Shown: piece after piece, positions 33,491 to 42,798 of the stretch | How positions within the stretch are numbered: the first letter of the stretch is position 1 | Layout of the letters: each line of letters begins with the position of its first letter | Assembly (NCBI RefSeq): GCF_003574445.1 | Contig: NZ_KZ984556.1 | Coordinates: 1 to 64,000, forward strand | Direction of reading: 5' to 3' | Source of the DNA: Streptomyces sp. YIM 130001 | GTDB taxonomy: Bacteria > Actinomycetota > Actinomycetes > Streptomycetales > Streptomycetaceae | DNA length: 64,000 bases | Notes under the pieces: generated by a model | What the model was told of the DNA's origin: nothing | Database searches by the model: none | Seen by the model: the letters and a program-made list of their open reading frames with translations, nothing else | Program-made: the position numbers and the translations under genes

Positions 33491-34429
33491 CTACTCCGTC
33501 GTCAGGACGACGTTCTCCACCGGTTCCCCGGCCGCGTACCGCGTCAACTGACCGGCGAGCAGCCGCTTGGCACGGGGCAGGAAGGCCGAGGTGCTCCCGC
33601 CGACGTGCGGGCTGATGAGGAGGTTCGGAGCATGCCACAACGGGTGCCCGGCAGGCAGGGGTTCGGGGTTGGTGACGTCGAGAGCGGCGTTGAGGCGTCC
33701 GCGCTCCAGTTCCGTCAGCAGGGCCGAGGTGTCGACGACGCCCCCGCGCGCGACGTTCACCAGAAGTGAGCCGTCCTTCATCCCGGCCAGGAACTCTGCG
33801 TCCACCAGGCCCCTCGTCGCCGAGGTGAGCGGCGTCGAGAGGATCACCACGTCGGCCTCCGGCAGAAGAGCCGGCAGCTCGGAGAGAGGGTGCACTTCGC
33901 CGCGCTCCGTGGTGCGGGCGGAGCGCGCGACGCGTGCCACCCGCGCGCATTCGAAGGGCGCGAGCCGGTCCTCGATCGCCGCGCCGATCGACCCGTAGCC
34001 GACGATCAGTACGGACTTGTCGGCGAGTGCGGGGTAGAAGCCGGAACGCCAGTCCTCGGAGTCCTGGCCGCGGACGAAACCCGGGATGCCCCGCAGCGAA
34101 GCGAGGACGAGGGCGATCGTGAGCTCCGCGGTCGAGGCCTCGTGCACCCCGCGCGCGTTGCAGAGCCTCACGCCGGACGGCAACGAGCCGATTCCCGGCT
34201 GGACATGGTCGATACCGGCCGACAGCGTCTGCACCACCCGAACCGACGTCATCGCGGACAGCGGCCGCACGGCGACGTCGGAGCCCTTCATATAAGGGAC
34301 CACGTAGAAGGCACACTCGGCCGGGTCGGCGGGGTAGTCGGGGCCGCCGTCCCAGAAGCGGTAGCCGAGTCCCTGCGGGAGTCCGTCGATGTCCTTGGCG
34401 GCAAAGGGGAGCCATACGTCTGCGGTCAT
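33491..34429 (-). CDS. D-isomer 2-hydroxyacid dehydrogenase
   Basis: This 312-residue NAD(P)-dependent D-2-hydroxyacid dehydrogenase has a Rossmann motif (LIVGYGSIGAAIEDRL), catalytic Arg in VNVARGGVVDTSAL, Glu in LDVTNPEPLPAGHP and His in ISPHVGGSTSAF, all intact. It probably interconverts a 2-oxo acid and D-2-hydroxy acid; the actual substrate cannot be read from sequence. Starts at MTADVWLPF and ends 244 bases before the cdgE-like gene on the same strand. Divergent from the aldo/keto reductase with a 120-base gap. Confidence 0.88.
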   Translation of the reverse strand: MTADVWLPFAAKDIDGLPQGLGYRFWDGGPDYPADPAECAFYVVPYMKGSDVAVRPLSAMTSVRVVQTLSAGIDHVQPGIGSLPSGVRLCNARGVHEASTAELTIALVLASLRGIPGFVRGQDSEDWRSGFYPALADKSVLIVGYGSIGAAIEDRLAPFECARVARVARSARTTERGEVHPLSELPALLPEADVVILSTPLTSATRGLVDAEFLAGMKDGSLLVNVARGGVVDTSALLTELERGRLNAALDVTNPEPLPAGHPLWHAPNLLISPHVGGSTSAFLPRAKRLLAGQLTRYAAGEPVENVVLTTE

Positions 34430-34549
34430 GGTCAGGAGGCTAATGCGCCTGGGTTGCGGCCTTTCGGGCGGGCGTACGACTGCGGGCGTACGGCTGTCGG
34501 CGGCAAGGGTTAGTTTGGGGGCGCATCACTACAGGGAGGGCACGGGCCG

Positions 34550-35548
34550 GTGGAGCGCAGGACGATCGGGGCGGCGGCGCTCGAGGTGGGTGCGGTCGGC
34601 CTCGGGTGCATGCCGATGAGCTGGGCGTACACCGGGTCCCAGCAGCGCGGCGAGGAGTCCCTGCGGGCCGTGCACACAGCGCTCGACGCGGGGGTGAACC
34701 TGCTCGACACCGCGGACATGTACGGCCCGTTCACCAACGAGCTGCTGATCGGCCGCGTACTCAAGGAGCGGCGCGCCGACGCTTTCGTGTCCACCAAGTG
34801 CGGGCTGCTCGTCGGCGAGCAGCACATCGTGGCCAACGGCCGCCCCGGGTACGTCAAACGGGCCTGCGACGCCTCGCTGCGGCGGCTCGGTACCGACGTC
34901 ATCGACCTCTACCAGCTGCACCGGGCCGATCCCGAGGTCCCGGTCGAGGAGACCTGGGGCGCGATGGCCGAACTGGTCGCCGCCGGCAAGGTCCGCGCGC
35001 TCGGCCTCAGCGCGCTCGGCGCCCGGTCCGGACGCCGGGCGGGTGCCCGTCTGCATGACGGAACGATCCGCCAACTGCGGCGGGTGCAGCAGGTGTTCCC
35101 GGTGAGCACGGTGCAGGCCGAGCTTTCGGTGTGGTCGCCCGACGCACTGGACGCGCTGTTGCCGTGGTGCCAGGCGCGCGGGGTGGGCTTCCTGGCGGCC
35201 ATGCCGCTGGGGAACGGTTTCCTCACGGGCACGCTCAAGCCGGGGCAGGGCTTCGAGCCGGACGACGTGCGGGCCCGGCATCCGCGGTTCACCGCGGAGA
35301 TGATGGCCGCCAACCAGCCGATCCTGGTGGGGTTGCGGCGGATCGCGGAGCGCCACGGGGCCGAGGTGACCGAGGCGCAGGTGGCGCTCGCGTGGGTGCT
35401 GTCGCGCGGGCCGCACGTGGTGCCGGTGCCGGGTACGAAGCGGGAGCGGTGGGCGAGGGAGAACGCGGCGGCGGCCGAACTGCACCTGACTCCCGAGGAT
35501 CTGGCGGAGATCGCCGGGCTGCCGGTGGCGCAGGGGTCCTGGGAGTGA
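34550..35548 (+). CDS. Aldo/keto reductase
   Basis: This 332-residue NADPH-dependent aldo/keto reductase belongs to the AKR13-like group. The catalytic tetrad is visible: Asp and Tyr in NLLDTADMYGPFTNE, Lys in FVSTKCGLL and His in DLYQLHRADPEVP. The C-terminal cofactor loop PVPGTKRERWARENAAAAELHL is present. The start is GTG with GGGAGG ten bases upstream. It probably reduces small aldehydes or ketones. Monocistronic, divergent from the 2-hydroxyacid dehydrogenase. Confidence 0.9.
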   Translation: MERRTIGAAALEVGAVGLGCMPMSWAYTGSQQRGEESLRAVHTALDAGVNLLDTADMYGPFTNELLIGRVLKERRADAFVSTKCGLLVGEQHIVANGRPGYVKRACDASLRRLGTDVIDLYQLHRADPEVPVEETWGAMAELVAAGKVRALGLSALGARSGRRAGARLHDGTIRQLRRVQQVFPVSTVQAELSVWSPDALDALLPWCQARGVGFLAAMPLGNGFLTGTLKPGQGFEPDDVRARHPRFTAEMMAANQPILVGLRRIAERHGAEVTEAQVALAWVLSRGPHVVPVPGTKRERWARENAAAAELHLTPEDLAEIAGLPVAQGSWE

Positions 35549-35739
35549 GGGGCGCTGCTGGCGTCGCGGCGCCGTGTCGGCAACCTGCGCATCGATCGCT
35601 GAATCGCTGACGTGCCCGTCCTGCGCCGTTGAGTGTGCGGGGCCGGTGGTGTCCTCGCCCCCCGCGGCTCGTGGTGCCGGCCGGTGGCGTGCGCGTAATC
35701 CGCATGCGCGCCGCAGGGCGGCGCGGGCATCCTGAGGTG

Positions 35740-36297
35740 ATGCAGAACGGTTCAGCGCACGAGGGGCGGACGGTCCAGGTCTCCAAATACCTCTCTCAGC
35801 ACCTGCGGCATCGGCCCGAGCGGATCGGCCTGGTACTCGATGCACAGGGCTGGGTGGCGATCGACACTCTGATCGCCGCGGCCTCCGCGGACGGCTTCGC
35901 CTTCACCCGGGCCGAGTTGGAGCACGCGGTGGCCCACAACGACAAGCGGCGATTCGCCGTGGACGGTGACCGGATCCGCGCGAGCCAGGGGCACACCGTG
36001 CCGGTGGATCTGGGGCTGGTCCCCGCCGTACCGCCCGCGTCCCTGTTCCACGGCACCGTGGCCCGCAGCCTGGACGCGATCCGGGCCGAGGGACTGCGTC
36101 CGATGGCCCGCCACGACGTGCATCTCTCCGCGGACCGCGAGACCGCGACCCGAGTCGGTGCGCGACGCGGCCGGCCTGTCGTACTCACGGTGTCCGCGGG
36201 GGCGATGCACCGTGCCGGGCACGAGTTCCGGTTGAGCGCGAACGGCGTGTGGCTGACCGCGTCGGTTCCGGTGGATCATCTCCGGTTTCCCGGCTGA
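35740..36297 (+). CDS. kptA: RNA 2'-phosphotransferase (Tpt1/KptA family)
   Basis: This 185-residue Tpt1/KptA protein removes an RNA 2'-phosphate using NAD+, giving ADP-ribose 1'',2''-cyclic phosphate. The family active-site elements are seen: KYLSQHLRHRPERIGL at the N-terminus, HNDKRRFAV, RASQGHTV, LFHGTVARSLDAI and the RHDVHLSAD motif. In eukaryotes the enzyme finishes tRNA splicing; bacteria lack that pathway, so the natural substrate is unknown. MQNGSAHEGR is used as start (GAGG lies very close); the open frame continues upstream without better sites. Neighbours give no functional hint. Confidence 0.9.
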   Translation: MQNGSAHEGRTVQVSKYLSQHLRHRPERIGLVLDAQGWVAIDTLIAAASADGFAFTRAELEHAVAHNDKRRFAVDGDRIRASQGHTVPVDLGLVPAVPPASLFHGTVARSLDAIRAEGLRPMARHDVHLSADRETATRVGARRGRPVVLTVSAGAMHRAGHEFRLSANGVWLTASVPVDHLRFPG

Positions 36298-36342
36298 ACG
36301 CGCGGCGGGGCGTTCAGCCGGGCGCGCGAGCATCGGCCGGAT

Positions 36343-36387
36343 CGCTGTGGGCGCTGTGGGCGCTGTGGGCGCTGTGGGCGCTGTGGG
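36343..36387. repeat. Tandem repeat, five copies of 9 bases
   Basis: CGCTGTGGG is repeated five times exactly, followed by a partial CGCTG, in the gap between kptA and the sugar dehydrogenase gene. Confidence 0.9.
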
Positions 36388-36498
36388 CGCTGAGTCTGCG
36401 GACTGGGTACGCGGTATCGGCTATGCCGTGATCGGGAACCCTTCGGGCGCCTGCGGTGTATGAAGAGTGGAAGATGCAGCCGCCGAAGGGATTGTGCC

Positions 36499-37653
36499 GT
36501 GCGACGTCCAGCTCTGACGGCCGTGTTGATCACTGCCGCACTCCTGCTCACCGCCTGCTCGGGCGGCGGCGACTCGGAGCCGTCCGACGACACCGGCTCG
36601 GAGTCGGGCCCCAGCCGTTCCGGCGGTAGCGCCAGGCCGGATTCCGAGACACCACCGGAGAAAGGCTCGGCGAAGGTCACCCGCACCGTGACCACAGGTC
36701 TGAAGTCACCGTGGGGCCTGGCCCCGCTGCCGGGCGGCGACCTCCTGGTCTCCTCGCGCGACGAGGCGACGATCACCCGTATCGACGAGGACACGGGGAA
36801 GAAGATCCTGCTCGGCAGCGTGCCCGGGGTCGCGTCCGAGGGCGAGGGCGGCCTGATGGGCCTCGCCCTCTCCCCCACCTTCGGCGCGGACCACCAGGTG
36901 TACGCGTACTTCACCACGGAGTCGGACAACCGCATCGTCCGCATGCTCTACGACGAGAAGAAGCCCAAGGGTCAGCAGCTCAGCGCCCCCGACACGGTCT
37001 TCAAGGGCATCCCGAAGGGCCATGTGCACAACGGCGGCCGCATCGCCTTCGGCCCCGACAAGATGCTCTACGCGGGCACGGGAGAAACGGGCGACACCGG
37101 TCAGGCCCAGGACAAGAAGTCCCTCGGCGGCAAGATCCTGCGGATGACTCCCGAGGGCGAGCCCGCCGACGGCAATCCCGAATCGGACTCGGTGGTCTAT
37201 TCGTACGGCCACCGAAACGTGCAGGGCCTTGCCTGGGACAAGAAGCAGCGGCTCTGGGCGGCCGAATTCGGCCAGGACACCTGGGACGAGCTGAACGCGA
37301 TCGGTCCGGGCAAGAACTACGGCTGGCCCGAGATCGAGGGCAAGGGGGACGACACGAGTTACGTCGACCCGGTCGCCCAGTGGAAGACGTCCGACGCCTC
37401 ACCGAGCGGGATCGCCTGGTCGAAGGGGTCGGTGTGGATGGCCGGCCTGGGCGGCGAGCGGCTCTGGCGGATCCCGCTGGACGGCACGAAGCCCGTCGCC
37501 GACCCGGAGGCCTTCCTCGAGGGCAAGTACGGCCGGCTGCGCACCGTGGTGGCCGCGGGGACGGACAAGCTCTGGGTGGTGACCAATGAGACCGATTCGC
37601 GCGGTACGCCGGAGAAGGGAGACGACCGGATCCTGGAGGTACAGGTGAAGTAG
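36499..37653 (+). CDS. Lipoprotein PQQ-dependent sugar dehydrogenase-like protein
   Basis: This 384-residue lipoprotein has a lipobox LLLTAC at about residues 16-21 after a basic, hydrophobic signal; the mature protein is a six-bladed beta-propeller of the soluble glucose dehydrogenase / YliI (Asd) family. Signatures are GLKSPWGLAPLPGGDLLVS, EGGLMGLALSPTFG, PKGHVHNGGRIAFGPDKMLY, SYGHRNVQGLAWD and GPGKNYGWPEIEG. It would oxidise sugars at the outer face of the membrane if PQQ is available. GTG at 36499 has AAGGGA about eight bases upstream and directly opens the signal peptide; an ATG at 36460 has no ribosome site. Confidence 0.88.
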   Translation: MRRPALTAVLITAALLLTACSGGGDSEPSDDTGSESGPSRSGGSARPDSETPPEKGSAKVTRTVTTGLKSPWGLAPLPGGDLLVSSRDEATITRIDEDTGKKILLGSVPGVASEGEGGLMGLALSPTFGADHQVYAYFTTESDNRIVRMLYDEKKPKGQQLSAPDTVFKGIPKGHVHNGGRIAFGPDKMLYAGTGETGDTGQAQDKKSLGGKILRMTPEGEPADGNPESDSVVYSYGHRNVQGLAWDKKQRLWAAEFGQDTWDELNAIGPGKNYGWPEIEGKGDDTSYVDPVAQWKTSDASPSGIAWSKGSVWMAGLGGERLWRIPLDGTKPVADPEAFLEGKYGRLRTVVAAGTDKLWVVTNETDSRGTPEKGDDRILEVQVK

Positions 37654-37788
37654 GAGGTCACAGCTCCGTAAGACGTCGGGCGACGAGTGTCCGGTACGCC
37701 GGGGTTACGCTGAATTGACGAGTCCCTCGGGCGTGGGTGGTGCGGGGGCAGTGAGGACCGGGGCACGAAAGATCGGAGGGGGACGGAG

Positions 37789-38073
37789 ATGTTCAACCTG
37801 ATCGAGGAGCTCTTCTCGCCGGGGCGCAAGCACACGAACGAAGAGCGCAAGCGTCTGGAACTGACCCGTGTCGACCTGAACGACGGCGACCCCGGCAAGG
37901 GCCCGATAGACCTGACATCGGGGCGCGTGGTCGTACGCGTACCGGACCAGGCACCGACCGAACGAACCTCCCAGGCAGCCGCCCCTCAGGCGTCGGACGA
38001 GCCTTCGTCCTCGGGGCCCACAGAGAGTTCCTCGGACGTCCGGGGCCCGGGCTCTCCGGACCGTCAGGCCTGA
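37789..38073 (+). CDS. DUF6191 family small protein
   Basis: In this 94-residue protein the first 50 residues (MFNLIEELFSPGRKHTNEER followed by KRLELTRVDLNDGDPGKGPI and DLTSGRVVV) match the Streptomyces DUF6191 family; the C-terminal half is a Ser/Pro/Ala-rich disordered tail. GGAGGGGGACGGAG precedes the ATG. No function is known. It ends at a hairpin before the convergent LuxR gene. Confidence 0.8.
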   Translation: MFNLIEELFSPGRKHTNEERKRLELTRVDLNDGDPGKGPIDLTSGRVVVRVPDQAPTERTSQAAAPQASDEPSSSGPTESSSDVRGPGSPDRQA

Positions 38074-38084
38074 CGAGGTCGGGT

Positions 38085-38118
38085 ATCCGGCCCCGATGCG
38101 GGGCGGGGGTGGCCGGAT
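38085..38118. terminator. Bidirectional terminator
   Basis: ATCCGGCC (38085-38092) pairs with GGCCGGAT (38111-38118), with an additional CCCC/GGGG pairing inside, between the convergent DUF6191 and LuxR genes. Confidence 0.65.
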
Positions 38119-38122
38119 CGGG

Positions 38123-41100
38123 TCAGGACGCGGATGTCGCCGCGCCGGGCAGGGCCACCAGGCGTAGGCGGTGCGCGAGGGCCGCGGCCTCGGTGCGGCC
38201 GGAGACGTTGAGTTTGGCCAGGATGTTGGAGACGTGGACGCTCGCGGTCTTCGGCGAGATGAAGAGTTCCTCGGCGATCTGCCGGTTACTGCGTCCGGCG
38301 GCCACCAGGGCGAGTACGTCCCGTTCCCGGCTGGTGAGCCCGAAGGACTCGGCGGCATCAACGGGGGGCTGCACCTCAGGGAGGGGCGGCGTGACTGCGG
38401 CCGTCGGGTCGTCGGCCAGGGCGAGGCGCGCGCGCTGGGCCAGGAGCGCGATCTCCGCGAGCAGCGGGCGGGCGCGCAGTGCTGCGGCGATCTCGCGAGC
38501 CTCCGTCAGCAGGACGGCGGCCTGCTCTCGGGTGTCCTGTGGCGAGGTGCCCGGGTCGGGTGCCGAGGCATCGCCCGCACGTGCGGAGGCTGGTCCGGCG
38601 GACGGGTGGGCGGAGGTGGATGCTGCGCTGTCGGCGGGATGGGACAGCAGGGACTCGGCCAGGCGGACGGACACCCGGGCGATGTCGAAGGGACGGTCGG
38701 TGGGGCGTAGCGCCGCTGTGACCTCGATCCAGTCGGCGGGGGTGTCCCGGCCCTCGGCCCGCAGGAGTTCGGCGCGTACCCAGCGCTCGTGGGCCACCCA
38801 GACCGGCACCGGAGTGGCGACGCTCCTGGCGGTGGCGCGGATCCGTGCCACGGCGGCGGCGCGTCCGGACTCGGCGGCCGGCAGACCTCGGGTGTCCGCC
38901 TCGGCCTGGGCAGCGGCAAGCAGAAGCAACCAGCCGTAGCGGTGTGTGCCGGGAGGCAGGCCCGGGTCCGTGGCGTGCGCGAATGCCTCACGGGCGTCGA
39001 GAATCCGCCCTTCGGCTGCCGCGACGGCGACCGTGAGCGCCTGCAGCGGCAGGCGGAACTGCGGCTGCGGGTCGCGTTGGCCGAAGTGCTCGAAGCTCTC
39101 CGCCAAGGCCTCGGCCGCGGCGCCGACGTCGCCGCGGAAGAGGGCAAGTCGTGCCCGCCGCTCGCACGCGGTGCCACGAGGCTTGTCACTCGTCGCAATG
39201 CGTCGCGTACGGTCCGCCAGCTCGGCCGCCTCGTCCCAGCGGCCGAGGACGATGAAGGACTCCGACAGGTTGCCGAGGACCCAGGCCTCGGAATCGACGA
39301 GACCCAGCTTGCGGCAGGCGGTGAGGCCGGCCTCACCGGTCTCCACGGCCTCGGCGGAGCGGCCCACGCCTTCCAGAGCGGACGGGAGGTTGATGTGCAC
39401 GCGGTCGAAGCCGGTGAGTCCTCGGCCGACGATCTGGGCGCGGACCAGGTACATCTCACTGAGACCCTCGTCGATCGCACCGGACTCGATGAGCAGGCCG
39501 CCGCGGGTGAGCCGGGCGTTCAGTTCGATGTTGTCGGCGCCGACCATGCGGGCGTACTCCACCGCCTGTTCGGCGGCGGCGAGTGTTTCGGGGCCGGGGT
39601 CGTGCAGGCTGCCCCAGCTGGCCCGGTGGGTGAGTACCTCGGCGTGCACGGGCGACGGCGGGAGGCCTCGTGTCAGCTCGAGGGCGGTGGCCGTCTCGGC
39701 CCAGCCGTCGCCGCGGCCGAGGGCCGACATGAGCCAGGAACGCTGTGTCCAGAACCAGGCGGCGCGCAGCGGGTCGGGGTCGTCGTCGATGAGTCGGATC
39801 GCCCGCTTGGTGACCTTCAGGGCACGTCCCCGCTCGCCGGCCAGGCGGCCGGCGATCACCACCTCGGCGAGCAGGTCGAGGTAGCGCAGTGGTGCGTCGT
39901 CGTCGCAGCCGCAGGGTGGGTAGCCGCCGGTGTGGTCCGCGGGCCTGAGGCCGGACCTGACGTCGTCCGGTGCGTCGTCCCAGACGTCCATCGCCCGTTC
40001 CAGGAGCCGGAGTTGCTCCGTGTAGGCATGACGGCGCCGCGCCTCGACCGAGGCCAGGAGGACGGCGGGCAGTGCTTTGGCCGCGTCGTGCGCGTGGAAC
40101 CAGTAGCTGGCGAGACGGGCGGCACGCTCGTCGGCCCGGACCAGGGTCGGGTCGGATTCGAGGGCCTGTGCGTAGCGGCGGTTGAGTCGGGAGCGTTCGC
40201 CGGGCAGCAGGTCGTCGCTGACGGCCTCGCGGACGAGCGAGTGCCGGAATCGGTAGCCGTCGCCCTCGGGTGTGGCGTGCAGAAGGTTGGCTTCCACGGC
40301 CGAGCGGAGTGCGTCGAGCAGATCGTCCTCGCCGAGTCCGGCGACGGCCAGGAGCAGTTCGTACTCGACGGTGGAGCCACCCTCCGCGACGACGCGGGCC
40401 ACCCGCTGGGCGTCCTCGGGGAGGGCCTCCACCCGTACGAGCAGGACGTCGCGCAGGGTGTCGGGCAGGACGGCCGGGCAGTCGTCGCTGATGCCGTCCT
40501 GGGCGCAGGCGAGTTCCTCCACGAAGAAGGCGTTGCCGTCGGAGCGCTCGAAGACGTCGTCCACCAGGGCCTGTTCGGGCTCGGCTGCCAGGATGCCGGC
40601 GAGCTGGCGGCGGACCTCGGCCCGGTTGAGCCGGGGCAGCTCCATGCGCCGGACGGTGCGGAGCCGGTCCAGCTCGGCGAGCAGCGGGCGCAGCGGGTGG
40701 CGGCGGTGGATGTCGTCGGCGCGATAGCTGGCGACGACGACGAGGCGGCCGCCCCGGAGGGTGCGGAAGAGGTAGGCGAGCAGGTTCCGGGTGGAGGCGT
40801 CGGCCCAGTGCAGGTCCTCGAGGGCGACGACCACGGTGCGGTCTGCGGTCAGCCGCTCCAGGAGCCGGACGGTGAGTTCGAAGAGGCGGGCCATGCCCTC
40901 CTCGTCGTACCGCCCGTCGGCGGAGTTGCGCGGGGCGGTCTCGCCGAGCTCGGGCAGCAGCCGGGCGAGTTCCTCCTCCTGGCCTTCGGCGGCTGCGGCG
41001 AAGGCTTCGGGCAGGCCGCGGCGCAGTTCACGCAGAGCCGTGGAGAACGGGGCGAACGGCAGCCCGTCGGCGCCGATCTCGACGCACCCGCCGGTAGCGG

Positions 41101-41299
41101 TCACCGCTCCGCTCTGCGCGGCCGCGGTGGCGAACTCCTCCAGGAGCCGGGTCTTGCCGACGCCCGCCTCGCCGCCGAGGAGCAGCGCCTGCGGTTCGCC
41201 TGCGGCGGCCCGGTCGAGCGCGTCGCGCAGTCGGGCGAGCTCGGCTGTACGCCCGACGAACACGGGGCTCAATGACCTGGTCTCCACGCCGCTGAGCAT
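38123..41299 (-). CDS. Large ATP-binding LuxR-family regulator (LAL)
   Basis: This protein of about 1058 residues has an N-terminal AAA-type ATPase (FVGRTAELARLRDALDRA; Walker A GGEAGVGKTRLL; Walker B VVVALEDLHWAD), a long helical TPR-like middle region and a C-terminal LuxR helix-turn-helix (LTSRERDVLALVAAGRSNRQIAEELFISPKTASVHVSNILAKL). LALs act as pathway-specific activators; the target is unknown. I start at ATG 41299 because family members begin close before the ATPase domain, but the frame stays open to ATG 41821, which overlaps the stop codon of the small upstream gene (ATGA). That longer form would add 174 low-complexity residues. Confidence 0.85.
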   Translation of the reverse strand: MLSGVETRSLSPVFVGRTAELARLRDALDRAAAGEPQALLLGGEAGVGKTRLLEEFATAAAQSGAVTATGGCVEIGADGLPFAPFSTALRELRRGLPEAFAAAAEGQEEELARLLPELGETAPRNSADGRYDEEGMARLFELTVRLLERLTADRTVVVALEDLHWADASTRNLLAYLFRTLRGGRLVVVASYRADDIHRRHPLRPLLAELDRLRTVRRMELPRLNRAEVRRQLAGILAAEPEQALVDDVFERSDGNAFFVEELACAQDGISDDCPAVLPDTLRDVLLVRVEALPEDAQRVARVVAEGGSTVEYELLLAVAGLGEDDLLDALRSAVEANLLHATPEGDGYRFRHSLVREAVSDDLLPGERSRLNRRYAQALESDPTLVRADERAARLASYWFHAHDAAKALPAVLLASVEARRRHAYTEQLRLLERAMDVWDDAPDDVRSGLRPADHTGGYPPCGCDDDAPLRYLDLLAEVVIAGRLAGERGRALKVTKRAIRLIDDDPDPLRAAWFWTQRSWLMSALGRGDGWAETATALELTRGLPPSPVHAEVLTHRASWGSLHDPGPETLAAAEQAVEYARMVGADNIELNARLTRGGLLIESGAIDEGLSEMYLVRAQIVGRGLTGFDRVHINLPSALEGVGRSAEAVETGEAGLTACRKLGLVDSEAWVLGNLSESFIVLGRWDEAAELADRTRRIATSDKPRGTACERRARLALFRGDVGAAAEALAESFEHFGQRDPQPQFRLPLQALTVAVAAAEGRILDAREAFAHATDPGLPPGTHRYGWLLLLAAAQAEADTRGLPAAESGRAAAVARIRATARSVATPVPVWVAHERWVRAELLRAEGRDTPADWIEVTAALRPTDRPFDIARVSVRLAESLLSHPADSAASTSAHPSAGPASARAGDASAPDPGTSPQDTREQAAVLLTEAREIAAALRARPLLAEIALLAQRARLALADDPTAAVTPPLPEVQPPVDAAESFGLTSRERDVLALVAAGRSNRQIAEELFISPKTASVHVSNILAKLNVSGRTEAAALAHRLRLVALPGAATSAS

Positions 41300-41817
41300 C
41301 GCACAGGAGTCCGACAGCGCGACACTGCCATTCCACGTGGTGGCCGGTCCCGAGGGGGCGATGGTCGGCGCCCCGACGGTTTTGACCGGTCCCCGTACGG
41401 CCCTGGCCGGCCCCCGCAGAGCTGTGGCCGGCGGCCCGACGGTGGTGGAGGGGCTCGCGGGTGAGACGGCTGCGTGGGCACGGACGGGCGTCGGAAGACC
41501 GGCAGGGGGCTCGGCCGCCTCGGTGCGGGCACTGCGGGAGCGCGTCGGGGCGTGGGTGACGGTCTGGCTGTCGGCGACCGTGTGACGGTCAGACACGGCC
41601 CGGCTGTCGGCCCCGGTCGAACCGTCGGAAACAGTCCGGCCATCGGCGACGGCGGAACTCGGGGGGCCGTCGAGTCCTGGCCGCCCCGCGCCTCCCGCCC
41701 CGGAGCCGTCGTCCCAGGGCTCCCGGCCCGCCCGCCTCCGCCCTTCGGCATCCCGCGCCGGCCGACCAGCAGCCGGCCCCGCACCGTCGGGTGCGGGGCC
41801 GGGGTCGCGGTGCGCGC

Positions 41818-41988
41818 TCATACCGTGCGGGGGTGACGGAGGCGCCAGGGGCGGAAGGTCACCCGCCCCTCGGTCTCTTGGTCGAGCGATTCGCGCCGCG
41901 CCTTGCGAGCCTGCGCGGCCAGCCGCTCCTTGTCGGCCTCACGGATGAGCTCGGCGTGACGGATCTCGTGCTGCGTGTACGCGTCCAT
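41818..41988 (-). CDS. Small helical protein upstream of the LAL regulator
   Basis: This 56-residue frame, MDAYTQHEIRHAELIREADK continuing to RRESLDQETEGRVTFRPWRL, has a good ribosome site (GGGAG, eight bases upstream). It is a charged, probably helical protein; similar short proteins occur in Streptomyces, function unknown. Its TGA overlaps an ATG (41821) in frame with the LAL gene, so it may be translationally coupled to it or act as a leader peptide. Confidence 0.65.
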   Translation of the reverse strand: MDAYTQHEIRHAELIREADKERLAAQARKARRESLDQETEGRVTFRPWRLRHPRTV

Positions 41989-42798
41989 CGGGTGACTCCC
42001 TGGCTTGTGGTGACATCGCGTTGAGCGATGACTCCACATTGCGCGCCCAGGTGGCGCCGCCACATCGGGAGTTCGCCGCATCTGTACGGGGGCTGGGGCC
42101 TTAGGCCGGGACTCAGGGGGCCTTAGGCGCCTCAGGGGGTGAGGCCGCGGCGGGCCGGCAGCACTAAGGCTTGCCGTTCGGATCAGCCTGGAATCAGGTC
42201 GTGTGGTCTGGTGCGGTGCCTTGGGGGCCCTCGGCCGAAGGCCGGGGGCGAGCGCCCGGTGCCGTGCCAGGCGGCGCGGCGCGGCGCTGATCCATACCAC
42301 CGCTCCGGGGCGTGTCCGGAAAGCCGTGTGCGGTGCTCGCGGTGGCGGTGTCCGGTGCGTGCTCTCGGTGCGTGCTCTCGGTGCGCCGGCCGGAAGTCCT
42401 CGTACTGGACGTACTCGGGCTGCACGTACTCGGGCTATCGGGCGGTGCGGCGAGAGTGCGTGCCGGGCGCCGTGAGTGCCGTGAGTGCCGTGAGTGCCAT
42501 GCAGGACTCCCCGGGCGGCACACGGCGGCACACCTAGGACACCCAGCTGGGGCGTGCTCCAGAAGTGGTCATGTCCTGGACGTCGGTGGCCTCCCCGCGG
42601 GAGGGGTCCACGCGCGCGTGGAGCACGACGTCCGCATCCGCTCGAACGCACCGCTCCACGGACCGGCTGCAGGCCGCAGGCCGCAGGCCGCAGAGGAGCG
42701 GAAAAACCGCCGGACCGGCCCGGAGCAGATACCGGACCGGCCCGATGGCGGTGCACGAAACGCGCTCAGGGGAAAGCGCGCAGGGGGGAGGACGAAAG
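41989..42798. other. 810-base non-coding region with many short direct repeats
   Basis: No credible gene is visible. The region carries tandem motifs: GTGAGTGCC three times (about 42472-42498), GTGCGTGCTCTCG twice (about 42356-42381), GTACTCGGGCT twice, CAGGCCG three times (about 42669-42689), a hairpin CCCTCGGCC-GAA-GGCCGGGGG, and a perfect palindrome (42607-42622). Open frames here are Arg/Ser/Cys-rich and lack ribosome sites. Confidence 0.6.
42607..42622. repeat. Perfect 16-base palindrome TCCACGCGCGCGTGGA
   Basis: The palindrome lies in the non-coding region and recurs exactly at 46416-46431 inside the phospholipase C gene, with a 14-base partial copy at 46461-46474. Confidence 0.8.

Noticed and set aside
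31956..34415. 819-codon minus-strand frame spanning two genes
   Set aside because: It runs out of phase through the 2-hydroxyacid dehydrogenase and cdgE-like genes and has no recognisable domain.
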